A stretch of DNA of 64,000 nt, taken from the NCBI GenBank assembly GCA_024998625.1, contig JACOEL010000009.1:107038-171037 (forward strand), given 5' to 3'. Origin of the DNA: Nitrospira sp. GTDB taxonomy: Bacteria > Nitrospirota > Nitrospiria > Nitrospirales > Nitrospiraceae. Under the pieces are notes generated by a model. That model was not told the origin of the DNA. It made no database searches and worked only from the letters and a program-made list of their open reading frames with translations. How positions within the stretch are numbered: position 1 is the first letter of the stretch; every line of letters starts with the position of its first letter. Positions 16,952 through 25,141 of this stretch are shown here, piece after piece. The position numbers and the translations under genes are program-made.

Positions 16952-18106
16952 ATGACGGCCAGGCAGCAGGCAGTCACGTGGGGGCGTCGGCTCGCGGCGA
17001 TGACGTGGAAGGAAGTCCTGCAACTGTCGCGCGACGTGCCGCTGCTGTTGTTTCTGTTGTATTCGTTTTCACTCTCGGTGGTGGTCAGCGGAGCCGGGAT
17101 CACGATGCAGCTCACCAATGCGGAGTTGCTGGTGCACGATGCGGATCATAGCCACTCGTCCCGCGAGCTGATCCATCGGTTTCAGCCCCCCTATTTCAAA
17201 TTTGCCGGGGAGATCAGCGATCCGCGCGAGGGGCTCCGGCAGCTGGACCAGGGGAAGGTCATGGTGCTGTTGGAGATTCCGCCGCGATTTCACGAGGCCT
17301 TGATGAGCGGGGAACGGACGGCGGTGCAACTCCTCGTCGATACCACCAATGCACCCCAGGGCCTTTCGGCAGCCGGGTATAGCGTGCGAATCGCCGGCCT
17401 GTTCGGGACCGAGACGGGCCTGGCCTCGGCGGGTCTTTCCGGAGCGCCGGTCACCTTGCCGCTGGTCTCCAGCGCCCATCGCGTCTGGTTCAATCCCACG
17501 CAGGATGAACGATGGTTTCAGTCCATCGCCCATGTGCTCCGCATGACGACCATCTTTGCGGTGTTATTGCCGGCTGCTGCGCTGGTTCGTGAAAAAGAAC
17601 GAGGCACCGTGGAACAGTTGCTGGTGTCGCCGCTGTCCCCCTTTCAGATCATGTTTTCGAAGGTGCTCGCGATGTCCGGGGTCATCCTCATCGCGCTCAG
17701 TCTCGCCCTGTATGGCGTGTTGCACCCCGTCTTTCACGTGCCGATGAAAGGTTCGACCGCGCTCTTTTTTCTGCTGACCACCTTGCATGTGTTCACGACG
17801 GCTGGATTCGGGTTGGTGGCGGCGACCATTGCGAAGAACCAGGCGCAAGTGGGCATGATGACGCTCTTCGTCGTGGGCCCGATGCTGTTGCTGTCGGGCA
17901 TCACCTCGCCGTACGAATCGATGCCTCAGTGGGTGCAGACGATCATGACGTTCTCCCCGTTGCGGTACTACATCGACATCACCTACGGCGTGATGCTGAA
18001 GGGAGCAGGCCTGGACCTGCTCTGGAAGCCCGTCGTCGCCATGCTCCTATTGGGAGGCGCGTTGTTCGGGTTTGGAATGTGGCGATTCCGACGGCAATTC
18101 CAATGA
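16952..18106 (+). CDS. ABC-2 type permease (YbhR-like)
   Basis: 384 residues. The N-terminus (RRLAAMTWKEVLQLSRDVPLLLFLL) leads into the first membrane segment, then a periplasmic domain, then the cluster of membrane segments with EKERGTVEQLLVSPLSPFQIMFSKVLA, the ABC-2 signature. It is a paralogue of the preceding permease and likely forms a heterodimer with it. It starts 10 nt after that gene. It is the last gene of the 12267-18106 export operon. The 18107-18375 gap after it holds no gene I can see. Confidence 0.9.
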   Translation: MTARQQAVTWGRRLAAMTWKEVLQLSRDVPLLLFLLYSFSLSVVVSGAGITMQLTNAELLVHDADHSHSSRELIHRFQPPYFKFAGEISDPREGLRQLDQGKVMVLLEIPPRFHEALMSGERTAVQLLVDTTNAPQGLSAAGYSVRIAGLFGTETGLASAGLSGAPVTLPLVSSAHRVWFNPTQDERWFQSIAHVLRMTTIFAVLLPAAALVREKERGTVEQLLVSPLSPFQIMFSKVLAMSGVILIALSLALYGVLHPVFHVPMKGSTALFFLLTTLHVFTTAGFGLVAATIAKNQAQVGMMTLFVVGPMLLLSGITSPYESMPQWVQTIMTFSPLRYYIDITYGVMLKGAGLDLLWKPVVAMLLLGGALFGFGMWRFRRQFQ

Positions 18107-18375
18107 GCACACATCGGAACGTCATGGTGCGCTCCGCCACTCGCATGCATCGTCCTGTGACACCGTGACGATGGGCTTCGTCACCTGACGAGGATTCGTC
18201 GTCCGCCCCTCGTCACTCATGTCACGTCCCCTGTGCCTCTGCTGGTCTTTTCCCTCCATCTTGCCCGTGATTTCAGCCTGTTAGAGCCGGCCGTCCTTAG
18301 TGGCAATGATCGGGAACGGCCCTTGCCATACCCTACGTACAACGGGTCGGTCATCATTTCTAATGGAGGTGCACC

Positions 18376-18882
18376 ATGCAGGCATTGTTGAGAACGGATG
18401 AGTCCTGGGCGGGTTTGATTCTTCGGGTGGTGTTGGGTGGAGTGATCTTCGCCCACGGTGCCCAAAAATTGTTGGGCTGGTTCGGTGGGAATGGCTTCGA
18501 CGGCACGATGGGCTTCTTTACCGATGTCATGCACTTGCCATGGATCGTGGCGTTCCTGGTCATCATCGGCGAATCCATCGGGAGTCTAGCCTTGATGGCG
18601 GGATTGCTGACGCGCTTCACGGCGGCCAGCTTCATCGTGATCATGCTCGGCGCGATCATGACGGTGCACCTGCCGCAGGGGTTTTTCATGAACTGGTTCG
18701 GACAGCAGCAAGGCGAGGGCTTTGAGTTCCATCTCCTGGTGATTGGCATGAGCTTGGCGTTGCTGGTCGTCGGCGGCGGCAAGTGGGCGCTCGACAGTCT
18801 GATTGCCGGATGGCTGGGTGAGCGGACGACGTTGCCGGCTCCGAAGGCGCGGGAAACGAGTTTCGCTCTGCGCATGTTCTGA
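18376..18882 (+). CDS. DoxX family membrane protein, second copy
   Basis: 168 residues, with the same four-segment layout and motifs as the 2710-3156 protein (HGAQKLLGWFGG, DGTMGFFT, LLTRFTAASF, FFMNWFGQQQGEG) plus a longer hydrophilic C-terminus (GERTTLPAPKARETSFALRMF). TAATGGAGGTG lies before the ATG. It has no adjacent pirin or VOC genes and the palindrome found before the first copy is absent here, so it is probably regulated differently. Confidence 0.87.
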   Translation: MQALLRTDESWAGLILRVVLGGVIFAHGAQKLLGWFGGNGFDGTMGFFTDVMHLPWIVAFLVIIGESIGSLALMAGLLTRFTAASFIVIMLGAIMTVHLPQGFFMNWFGQQQGEGFEFHLLVIGMSLALLVVGGGKWALDSLIAGWLGERTTLPAPKARETSFALRMF

Positions 18883-18943
18883 GCGTCATGGTAAGGCCGG
18901 GCGTCGGCCCGGCCGGACTCAGGGGACGCAGGGGTTTCGGATC

Positions 18944-19231
18944 ATGCTGAAGATTACGGTGTCGAATACAAGCCGGGGAACCACCTTCGTTCTTTCCGGC
19001 CGGCTGACTGGTCCCTGGGTCGATGAGTTGCTGACTTGTTGGTTGAAGCAGGAGGTTGACGGGCCGGCTCCATGCCACGTCGACCTCCGGGAAGTGACCT
19101 TTATCGATGAGGCGGGCACGACGCTGCTGTCCCAGATGTACCGCGTGGGGGTCACGATTCAGGCATCAGGCTGCCTGACCAGGGCCATCGTGCAGAATTT
19201 AGGCAAGACAGGCGTTCACAATCACGGATGA
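18944..19231 (+). CDS. Small STAS-like domain protein
   Basis: The ATG at 18944 gives 95 residues. The alternation of strands and helices, with FVLSGRLTGPWVDELLTCW, CHVDLREVTFIDEAGTTLLSQMYRVGVTIQASG, follows the STAS/anti-sigma antagonist fold: the D-L-x-x-V-x-F-I-D-x-x-G pattern corresponds to the phosphorylation-site loop. In the usual position of the phosphorylatable Ser (D-S-x-G) this protein has EAG, so a phospho-switch is doubtful. It is cytoplasmic. A longer upstream reading lacks a ribosome binding site. Confidence 0.7.
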   Translation: MLKITVSNTSRGTTFVLSGRLTGPWVDELLTCWLKQEVDGPAPCHVDLREVTFIDEAGTTLLSQMYRVGVTIQASGCLTRAIVQNLGKTGVHNHG

Positions 19232-19244
19232 AAGGAGCCAAACG

Positions 19245-20161
19245 ATGACACGCACAATGGTTATTCTCGGTTCAATGGTTCTCAGCTTGTCGATGGCGGT
19301 GCCCTATGGACAAGCCGCAGAAGTGGGGGGAAGAGCGCGACGCACATGAAGGTCAGCGGGGTGATGCCGAATGTGCAGTCAGGCATCACCACCGTGAAGA
19401 CCCCCTGGGGAACGATGAAGATCGCGTCGCCGCTCACGCCCAAGAACCTTGAGGTCGGGGTAGAAGTGAATATGCAGGTCAATGAAAACAATGCCGTGAT
19501 CGACGTCCATCGCAAGGGAGACAAGGCCCATAGCCATCGCTTCGTGACCGGCAACCTGGCCTATGCCTCGCCGGATAAGAAGGAAATCAAAGTGTGGACG
19601 CCGGAAGGAGAGAAGGCCATCGATGTCCAGACCGGAAAGTCCAAGTTGTCCGCCTTGGAAGAAGGGGCACCGGTGACCATCGAGTTGAACGAAGCGGGAA
19701 AGATGATCGGCATCCATCGCTTCACGGTAGAGCTGAGCTTTGACGAGCACCCGCGCACGAAGCCCGGCTATGTCATTCAGGTGGACGGCACGGTCGTCAA
19801 GTTTGATGCGAGCCTTGCCTACGTGAAGACGCCGGCCGGACAGTCCACGCTCTTGAAGAAGTATGCCCCGGCCGATGCGGCGGTCGGCGATCACGTGTCC
19901 CTCTGGATCAATGAAGAGGGCATGGTGATCGATGTGCATGGAAAAGATAAGGCCAAGGCCGGGACCCATCGCCTGATCTTCGGCAAGTTGATCCGTACCG
20001 GGCCAAACAAGGACCAGATCAAGCTCGCCACTCCGGAGGGTGAGAAAGTGTTCTCACTGGAGCGGATGGAAATCAAGACCAAGCCGATCGCCGACGGAGA
20101 CCATATCGTCGTCGAGCTGAACGAAGAAGGAACCGTGATCGACCTGAGGAAGGCGCAGTAA
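19245..20161 (+). pseudogene. Secreted repeat protein split by a 1-nt frameshift at a G6 tract
   Basis: AAAGGAG precedes ATG 19245, which encodes a clear signal peptide (MTRTMVILGSMVLSLSMA, cleavage near GQAAE). This frame stops at 19347. The main body continues in another frame from 19346 to 20161 with no ribosome binding site of its own. One extra G in the run at 19325-19330 would join them as AAEVGGKSATHMKVSG. The body has about four similar units of the form VKTPxGxxxx...GxxVxxxxNExGxVIDxH (for example VTIELNEAGKMIGIHR and HVSLWINEEGMVIDVHG), so a small repeated beta-fold exported to the periplasm is likely. Family not recognised. It could be a real pseudogene, phase variation or a base-calling error. 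Confidence 0.72.
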
Positions 20162-20169
20162 CCTGAATA

Positions 20170-20200
20170 GGTCTGGCGAGTGTCCTGCTCTCGCCAGACC
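20170..20200 (+). terminator. Strong hairpin after the repeat-protein gene
   Basis: GGTCTGGCGAG (20170-20180) pairs perfectly with CTCGCCAGACC (20190-20200) across a 9-nt loop. It begins 8 nt after the TAA stop. There is no T-run behind it, so it is either a factor-assisted terminator or a 3'-end stabiliser. Confidence 0.55.
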
Positions 20201-20284
20201 GCAGGTGGGTCGCGATCAAATCCTGCGTCTCAAAAAGTGTCAGGTGAAGGTGGACGTCAACATCGAACCTACTCATGGAGGTGC

Positions 20285-20583
20285 ATGATGCCGGTGACAT
20301 TGATCAATGTGTTTTCGGTCCCCGCTGCCAAGGAAGCTGAGTTTGTGCAGTGGTGGAAAGACGTCAAGGAACACATCACGAAGCAAGAGGGGTTCATCAG
20401 CGAAAATTCCATACAAGCATCAAGCCGGACGGCAAATTTAACTCCATCAACGTAGCCATCTGGAAGAACGTAAACCTGTACCCAAAGGCCTACGAGAAGA
20501 GCGTCACTCCGATGAAGGCCAAACTCGGGGAACTGGGGGTTGAAATGACTCCGGCGCTCTATCGCGTGGCCTTCGAATATTGA
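20285..20583 (+). pseudogene. Antibiotic biosynthesis monooxygenase-like (ABM) protein, frameshifted
   Basis: ATGGAGGTG precedes two adjacent ATG codons at 20285/20288. The first frame encodes PVTLINVFSVPAAKEAEFVQWW and KEHITKQEGFISE, then goes wrong; the downstream frame continues with FHTSIKPDGKFNSINVAIW and ends VEMTPALYRVAFEY at 20583. One A missing from the run at 20403-20406 explains the break. Joined, the protein is about 98 residues, a normal ABM-domain length; such proteins are small ferredoxin-like-fold monooxygenases or quinone and heme handlers. The frameshift may be genuine decay or an error in a short homopolymer. Confidence 0.72.
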
Positions 20584-20614
20584 CTGTGTGAGATCACCCC
20601 AAAGGGAGGATCGT

Positions 20615-20738
20615 ATGAGGATGCAGAACACATTCAGGGTGGTCGTTGGAACGCTGGTAGCGTGCGACCCTGCGGCCTGAGCAGAGGGCAGAAGCCGTTG
20701 AACATATCCGGCGGTGGATGGAACGATATGGAGAGTAG
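20615..20738 (+). pseudogene. Internally deleted remnant of a Spy-like lipoprotein gene
   Basis: GGGAGGATCGTATGAGGATGC matches the start of the gene at 12267, including its ribosome binding site, for about 45 nt. It then jumps to a stretch matching its last 75 nt (GCGACCCTGCGGCC, GTGGATGGAACGATATGGAG) and stops. About 320 nt are missing and the reading frame is lost. It is therefore a dead copy from a former duplication. The remaining 20739-20937 sequence shows no gene. Confidence 0.75.
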
Positions 20739-20937
20739 GAAAAAGAGATGAGACAGCCCACTGGTGATGAAACTTCAGCAGCCGGAGAGGTATCGACGTT
20801 TCCGCCAACCGGTTCATGAAGCGCTTGTGGTAGGCAGGATCAGCCGCTAGACTCGGAGAGTGGTGCATGAGCCCATGGCTGCATCGCGCAAACAGGCGGT
20901 GCGGCTAGGACCAGTCACATGAAACCAAGGAGACAAC

Positions 20938-21363
20938 ATGAAACGGAATGCGTCAGCAAAATGGCAGGGAGATCTCAAAACCGGCAAAGGGACAGTCTCG
21001 ACGGACAGTGGTGTCTTGAGTGAGACACAATATTCGTTCAGCACGAGATTCGAGAATGGAAAAGGGACGAACCCGGAAGAGTTGGTCGCGGCGGCCCATG
21101 CCGGCTGTTTTACCATGGCGCTCTCGGGCCAATTGGGTGCGGCGAACCTGGTCGCCGAGCAACTGGCGACCACTGCCACCGTCACGATGGAAAAGGTGGA
21201 GGCGGGCTGGACCGTGACCGGCGTCCATTTGTCTGTCACGGGCAAGGTGCCCAAGGCCGATGCCGCCGCTTGGGAGAAGGCCACTGCGGCCGCCAAGAGC
21301 GGCTGTCCGATCTCCCGGCTGCTGAACACGACGATCACGATGGATGCGAAGTTGGAGAACTAG
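20938..21363 (+). CDS. OsmC/Ohr family peroxiredoxin
   Basis: 141 residues with both redox cysteines: the peroxidatic site AAAHAGCFTMALS and the resolving site AKSGCPISRLLN. The N-terminal part (SAKWQGDLKTGKGTVSTDSG) is OsmC-like. These dimeric enzymes reduce organic hydroperoxides, drawing electrons from lipoylated proteins or thiols. CCAAGGAGACAAC precedes the ATG. It sits 5 nt before the HAD phosphatase gene and is intact although its upstream neighbours are decayed. Confidence 0.9.
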   Translation: MKRNASAKWQGDLKTGKGTVSTDSGVLSETQYSFSTRFENGKGTNPEELVAAAHAGCFTMALSGQLGAANLVAEQLATTATVTMEKVEAGWTVTGVHLSVTGKVPKADAAAWEKATAAAKSGCPISRLLNTTITMDAKLEN

Positions 21364-21368
21364 ACCTC

Positions 21369-22067
21369 ATGACCGTTTCACAGGATCCTAACTCGTTGGC
21401 CTTTCTCTTCGATCTGGACGGGACTCTGGTGGACAGCGTGTACCAGCATGTGCTGGCTTGGCGTGAGGCCACCCAGGCGGCAGGAATTGAACTGCCGGTT
21501 TGGAGGATTCACCGTCAAATCGGCATGAGCGGTGGCCTCATGTTACATGCGCTCTGGCGGGAAACCGGACGGCCCGTTTCAAAAGAGGAGGCGGAGCGCA
21601 TTCAGCGGGTGCATGCCGACGCCTTTGCGAAACAGGCCCCATCACTCCGAGTGCTGCCCGGGGCGCAAGAATTATTGAACGCATTGACGACGGCTCACGT
21701 CCCCTATGCCATCGCCACCAGCGGGCGACTGCAAAGTGCGCAACATACGTTGAAACTGCTGAAGCTTCCTCCCGGAACTCCCGTGGTGACTCGTGATCAG
21801 GTGAAGCGCGCCAAACCCGATCCTGATTTGTTTTTGGCTGCCGCTGAACAACTTCACGTTCCGATTGCGAAGTGCATCGTCGTCGGTGACAGCGTGTGGG
21901 ATCTCTTGGCGGCTCGTCGTGCTTCCGCGCTCGGGGTGGGGTTGTTGTCGGGAGGTTATGGGAGGGAAGAACTGGAACGAGCAGGCGCCTATCGCACCTA
22001 TGATGATCCAGCGGACCTCTTGCGCCACCTGGACGAATGTGGCGTACGGCCGGACCCGCCCGTGTAA
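21369..22067 (+). CDS. HAD-superfamily phosphatase (phosphoglycolate phosphatase-like)
   Basis: ATG 21369 gives 232 residues. HAD motif I is FLFDLDGTLVDS, motif II YAIATSGR, motif III is around KRAKPDPDLF and motif IV is IVVGDSVWDLLAARRA. The cap helix region (VWRIHRQIGMSGG) is of the beta-phosphoglucomutase/Gph type. It hydrolyses a small phosphorylated metabolite in the cytoplasm; the substrate is not predictable. Confidence 0.87.
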   Translation: MTVSQDPNSLAFLFDLDGTLVDSVYQHVLAWREATQAAGIELPVWRIHRQIGMSGGLMLHALWRETGRPVSKEEAERIQRVHADAFAKQAPSLRVLPGAQELLNALTTAHVPYAIATSGRLQSAQHTLKLLKLPPGTPVVTRDQVKRAKPDPDLFLAAAEQLHVPIAKCIVVGDSVWDLLAARRASALGVGLLSGGYGREELERAGAYRTYDDPADLLRHLDECGVRPDPPV

Positions 22068-22088
22068 CCTGTCGAACGCATCGAGTTG

Positions 22089-22413
22089 ATGGCCCAGAAG
22101 ACCGAAAACAACAAGATGCTGGGCGGAGAACTCTACCGTGCAAGCGACCAGGAGTTGCTCGATGAGCGACGCCATGCAACTCTATACGGCGCAGCATCCC
22201 CTCGATGCCAAGGTGCGTCGCTCCGGCCTGGAATCCGCAATCCCGATTCGGATCGGCAACGATGTGTGGATCGGCGGCGGGGCGCTGGTGCTGCCGAGCG
22301 TCACGATCGGAGATCGCAACATCGTGGGCGCAGGCAGCGTGGTCGTGCACAACGTGCCTCCGGATAGCCTTGTCGTCAGCAATCCAGCCTGCATTGTGCG
22401 AACGTTGGTGTAA
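22089..22413 (+). pseudogene. Maltose/galactoside O-acetyltransferase remnant with an internal deletion
   Basis: ATG 22089 encodes an N-terminal maltose-acetyltransferase pattern (NNKMLGGELYRASDQELLDERR). Directly after, in a different frame, the C-terminal left-handed beta-helix appears: QLYTAQHPLDAKVRRSGLES, PIRIGNDVWIGGGALVLPSVTIGDRNIVGAGSVVV, ending at 22413. The middle of the enzyme, about 90-100 residues including most hexapeptide turns and the active-site region, is missing. The junction is near GAGCGACGCCATGCAACTC (about 22161-22179). It is not expected to be active. An alternative start inside (22138) would only give the C-terminal 91 residues. Confidence 0.78.
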
Positions 22414-22439
22414 ATTCCGATCTGGAGAAGGATTCATTC

Positions 22440-23045
22440 ATGGAAAAACCTGCTGATGTGACCCACCCCATTCATGCTCTGTTGCAGCGGCGGTGGAGTC
22501 CGCGCGCGTTTGCGGACCGGATGGTGGAGCCGGAACAACTGCAGAGCCTGTTCGAGGCAGCGAGGTGGGCGCCGTCGTCGAATAACGAGCAGCCCTGGCA
22601 CTTCATTGTCGGGACGAAAGCGGACCCGTCCGCGCACGACCGTCTCGTGGCCTGCCTCAAGGAGGGCAACAGGAAGTGGGCGTGTCGCGCGCCGGTATTG
22701 ATATTGTCCGTCGCACGGCTGAATTTTGAGGACGAAGGCACCCCAAACCGGCATGCCTGGCACGACACGGGGATGGCGGCACTCAGCCTGTGCCTGCAAG
22801 CGACGGCGTTGGGATTAATCGCGCACCAGATGGCAGGATTTGAGATCGAGAAGGCCCGCACCGATCTCGGCATTCCCGCCGGGTATGAATCGGTGGCGAT
22901 GATTGCCGTCGGATACCCGGGCGACCCGGCATCGTTGCCGGACTATCTGCGCGAGCGGGAATTGAAACCGCGGGAGCGGAAGGCTGTGACCGAGTTCGTG
23001 TCTCACGGAACGTGGAATGGCCCACCCGAGTGGCTCACCCGGTAG
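22440..23045 (+). CDS. Nitroreductase family protein
   Basis: 201 residues. RRWSPRAFADRMVEPEQLQSLFEAARWAPSSNNEQPWHFIV is the FMN-binding start of the family, followed by WACRAPVLILSVA, AALSLCLQATALGLIAHQMAGF and the C-terminal VAMIAVGYPGD. These flavoenzymes reduce nitro groups, quinones or halogenated compounds using NAD(P)H. GGAGAAGG precedes the ATG. It is intact and lies 26 nt after the acetyltransferase remnant. Confidence 0.88.
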   Translation: MEKPADVTHPIHALLQRRWSPRAFADRMVEPEQLQSLFEAARWAPSSNNEQPWHFIVGTKADPSAHDRLVACLKEGNRKWACRAPVLILSVARLNFEDEGTPNRHAWHDTGMAALSLCLQATALGLIAHQMAGFEIEKARTDLGIPAGYESVAMIAVGYPGDPASLPDYLRERELKPRERKAVTEFVSHGTWNGPPEWLTR

Positions 23046-23055
23046 GCGTCCTTGC

Positions 23056-23739
23056 TCAGGCGCGCCGGAGGCGCAGCATCTCGTTGCCACCCCGTTGAAG
23101 CTCATACCCGACCCGTTCGATTGAGCAGTGATGGCCCTCTCGACGGAGTTGCTCACACACCGGGTCCAGGTGCTGTGACCGCTCTGCGCGGAGCGCGAGC
23201 AGAGGGAAGATCCTCACTTCCCGCGCGACCCGCAACAGGGCTCGAATGGCTTCGAGGTGAAACGCTGCATCGAAGTGGTCCGAGTAGAGAAAGAGAAAGT
23301 GCGACGACAGTGCGAGGTCGAACCGGTCTGCTCCGAACGGGAGGTTCGGTAAGGCGCCACAGACATACCGACCTGTTCCCGCTCCCCCGCTGTAATCGGC
23401 GACAAATTGTTCCATCACCGCGATCCGGTTCCGTCGTAGATCATCCGGGTCGCGATGATAACTCCAGATCCAATTCTGCGGTGTCGCCCGCACCTGCTCA
23501 ATGACGCGATCAAGGGTGGAGAAGAATTGCCGTTGGATCTCCGCTCCGCCGAATTGATACAGTGGGTCGATCGACCGGACGTCACCACCGGCCGCCGTGA
23601 GTTCGGCATTGAAGCTGGATGGTCCGGCGGCACAGTCCAGAATGCGGCTCCGGCGATCGGCCGCGCTGAGTGAAAACATCGACTCATATTCGCGCAGCGA
23701 CCGTCCGAAGGGCACGGTCTGGTCAAGACGGATGCTCAT
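23056..23739 (-). CDS. Putative SAM-dependent methyltransferase-like protein
   Basis: 227 residues. RSRILDCAAGPSSFNAELTAAGGDVRSIDPLYQ resembles SAM motif I of class I methyltransferases (usual E/DxGxGxG here is DCAAGPSSF). LPNLPFGADRFDLALSSHFLFLYSD corresponds to motif IV, the FDLxLSSHFLFLYS pattern known from a widespread uncharacterised family. The substrate is unknown. It is convergent with the nitroreductase gene, 10 nt apart. Confidence 0.75.
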   Translation of the reverse strand: MSIRLDQTVPFGRSLREYESMFSLSAADRRSRILDCAAGPSSFNAELTAAGGDVRSIDPLYQFGGAEIQRQFFSTLDRVIEQVRATPQNWIWSYHRDPDDLRRNRIAVMEQFVADYSGGAGTGRYVCGALPNLPFGADRFDLALSSHFLFLYSDHFDAAFHLEAIRALLRVAREVRIFPLLALRAERSQHLDPVCEQLRREGHHCSIERVGYELQRGGNEMLRLRRA

Positions 23740-23847
23740 GGGCGCACTGTATCAGACGTGGTCTGTACGAGACCATCGGCCTACGGAGAGTGATTTGTGG
23801 ATGAGCCGACCGATGGCGAGTGGCAGGACGGGAATGGAGGCGCGGGC

Positions 23848-24579
23848 ATGGGGCTGTTGAAGGGCAAAGTGGCCATTGTGACCGGATCGTCCAGCGGGAT
23901 CGGCCGCGCCATCGCCGAACGCCTGGCGCAGGACGGCGCGACGGTGGTGGTGAATTACCATGCGCATGCGGAAAAAGCCCGGGAGGTGGCTGCAGCGATT
24001 CAGGCCAAGGGTGGGGTCGCCGCCGTCATCCAGGCGGACATGAGCCGGGTGGCGGACGCGCAACGCCTGGTGCAGGAGACGGTACACCAGTTCCATCGTC
24101 TCGATATTCTGGTCAACAATGCCGGTCGCTTCATTCCCAAGAAGTTGGTGGAGACGACGGAGGCGGAGTTCGATGCCATTCTTGCGCTGAATGCGAAGGG
24201 GCCGTACTTTGCGATGCAGGCGGCGGCCAAGGTGCTCAGTGACGGCGGACGCATTGTGAATATTTCGTCGGCGCTCACCCACCTGAAGTTTCCCGGCGCC
24301 ACGGCGCACCTGGGAAGCAAGGCGGCGCTGGAGCAGTACGGCAAGGGCCTCGCGCAGGAACTGGCGCCACGCGGCATTACCGTCAATACCGTGTTGCCGG
24401 GCTTTACCGATACTGGTGTGTTGACGGAGCAGTATCGCAGCATGGGTGAACAGATGTCGCCGTTCAAAAGGCTCGGGCTTCCGTCCGACGTGGCCGATGT
24501 GGTGGCGTTTTTGGTGAGTGAGCAGGCACGGTGGCTGACCGGTCAGGTCATTCAGGCCGGTGGCGGGTTGGTGATGTAA
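23848..24579 (+). CDS. Short-chain dehydrogenase with the catalytic Tyr replaced by His
   Basis: GGAGG 7 nt upstream supports ATG 23848 (243 residues). The cofactor loop is VTGSSSGIGRAIA, NNAG is at 91-93, and the catalytic Ser lies in NISSA. The expected YxxxK motif reads HLGSK (154-158): the codon CAC at 24307-24309 stands where TAC/TAT is expected. The Ser-to-residue spacing (141 to 154) confirms the alignment. A protein with this change may be inactive, work by another mechanism, or have a binding role. It is followed by the RidA gene 17 nt later. A GTG at 23797 would extend the N-terminus but is less likely. Confidence 0.87.
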   Translation: MGLLKGKVAIVTGSSSGIGRAIAERLAQDGATVVVNYHAHAEKAREVAAAIQAKGGVAAVIQADMSRVADAQRLVQETVHQFHRLDILVNNAGRFIPKKLVETTEAEFDAILALNAKGPYFAMQAAAKVLSDGGRIVNISSALTHLKFPGATAHLGSKAALEQYGKGLAQELAPRGITVNTVLPGFTDTGVLTEQYRSMGEQMSPFKRLGLPSDVADVVAFLVSEQARWLTGQVIQAGGGLVM

Positions 24580-24596
24580 CGATCAAAGGAGGATTG

Positions 24597-24980
24597 ATGG
24601 CAAGGCAGAACGTTTCGACCGGGGGACCATGGGAAGCGAAAATCGGGTATTCACGCGCGGTGCGAGTCGGTCAGTCGGTGCAGGTCTCCGGAACGACCGC
24701 GATGACCGCCACGGGGCTGGTCGGCAAGGGTGATCCCTACGCGCAGACGATCCAGGCGTTGAAGACGATCGAAGCAGCGCTCGTACAGGCCGGCGCGTCG
24801 ATAGCGGATGTCGTGCGCACGCGCATCTACATGGCGAATATCGATCAGTGGCAGGAGGTCGGACGCGCGCATGGAGAGGTCTTCGGCTCGGTCCGGCCGG
24901 CGACCACGATGGTGGAAGTGAAGCGGTTGATCGATCCGGATATGTTGATCGAAATTGAAGCGGACGCGATCGTGTCATAA
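24597..24980 (+). CDS. RidA/YjgF family protein
   Basis: AAAGGAGG precedes ATG 24597 (127 residues). YSRAVRVGQSVQVSGTTAM, QALKTIEAALVQAGASIADVVRTRIYMANI and RPATTMVEVKRLIDPDMLIEIEADAI are the RidA pattern, with the conserved Arg of the imine-deaminating site present (TRIYM). Family members form trimers and hydrolyse reactive enamines/imines. It is likely co-transcribed with the SDR. Confidence 0.88.
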   Translation: MARQNVSTGGPWEAKIGYSRAVRVGQSVQVSGTTAMTATGLVGKGDPYAQTIQALKTIEAALVQAGASIADVVRTRIYMANIDQWQEVGRAHGEVFGSVRPATTMVEVKRLIDPDMLIEIEADAIVS

Positions 24981-24981
24981 C

Positions 24982-25013
24982 CGGATGCAGAAAATGTCCG
25001 CCAGCAGCGGTTT
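24982..25013 (+). repeat. Stop-codon-adjacent dispersed repeat, copy B
   Basis: GGATGCAGAAAATGTCCGCC and CAGCAGCGG directly follow the ridA TAA, in the same orientation as copies A (8524) and C (46345, minus). The sequence after it (about 25020-25090) is built of GTGAAAGGTGAAATGT-like purine motifs; similar motifs occur again at 35364-35386. No gene is seen up to 25141. Confidence 0.55.
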
Positions 25014-25141
25014 CAGGAACCGGAAAACGTGAGTCGTGAAAGGTGAAATGTCAGGCGACGTGCGACCTGTTTGCGTGTCACGCCTCACGAATTACTGGAT
25101 GGCCTTTCTCCACCGTCTGCAGCTTGGATCGGTGAAGTTGC

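Noticed and set aside
10058..18106. Claim that the sigma-54 activator controls the export operon through a -24/-12 promoter
   Set aside because: I could not find a convincing TGGCAC-N5-TTGC element before 12267, so control is left as a possibility from gene order only.
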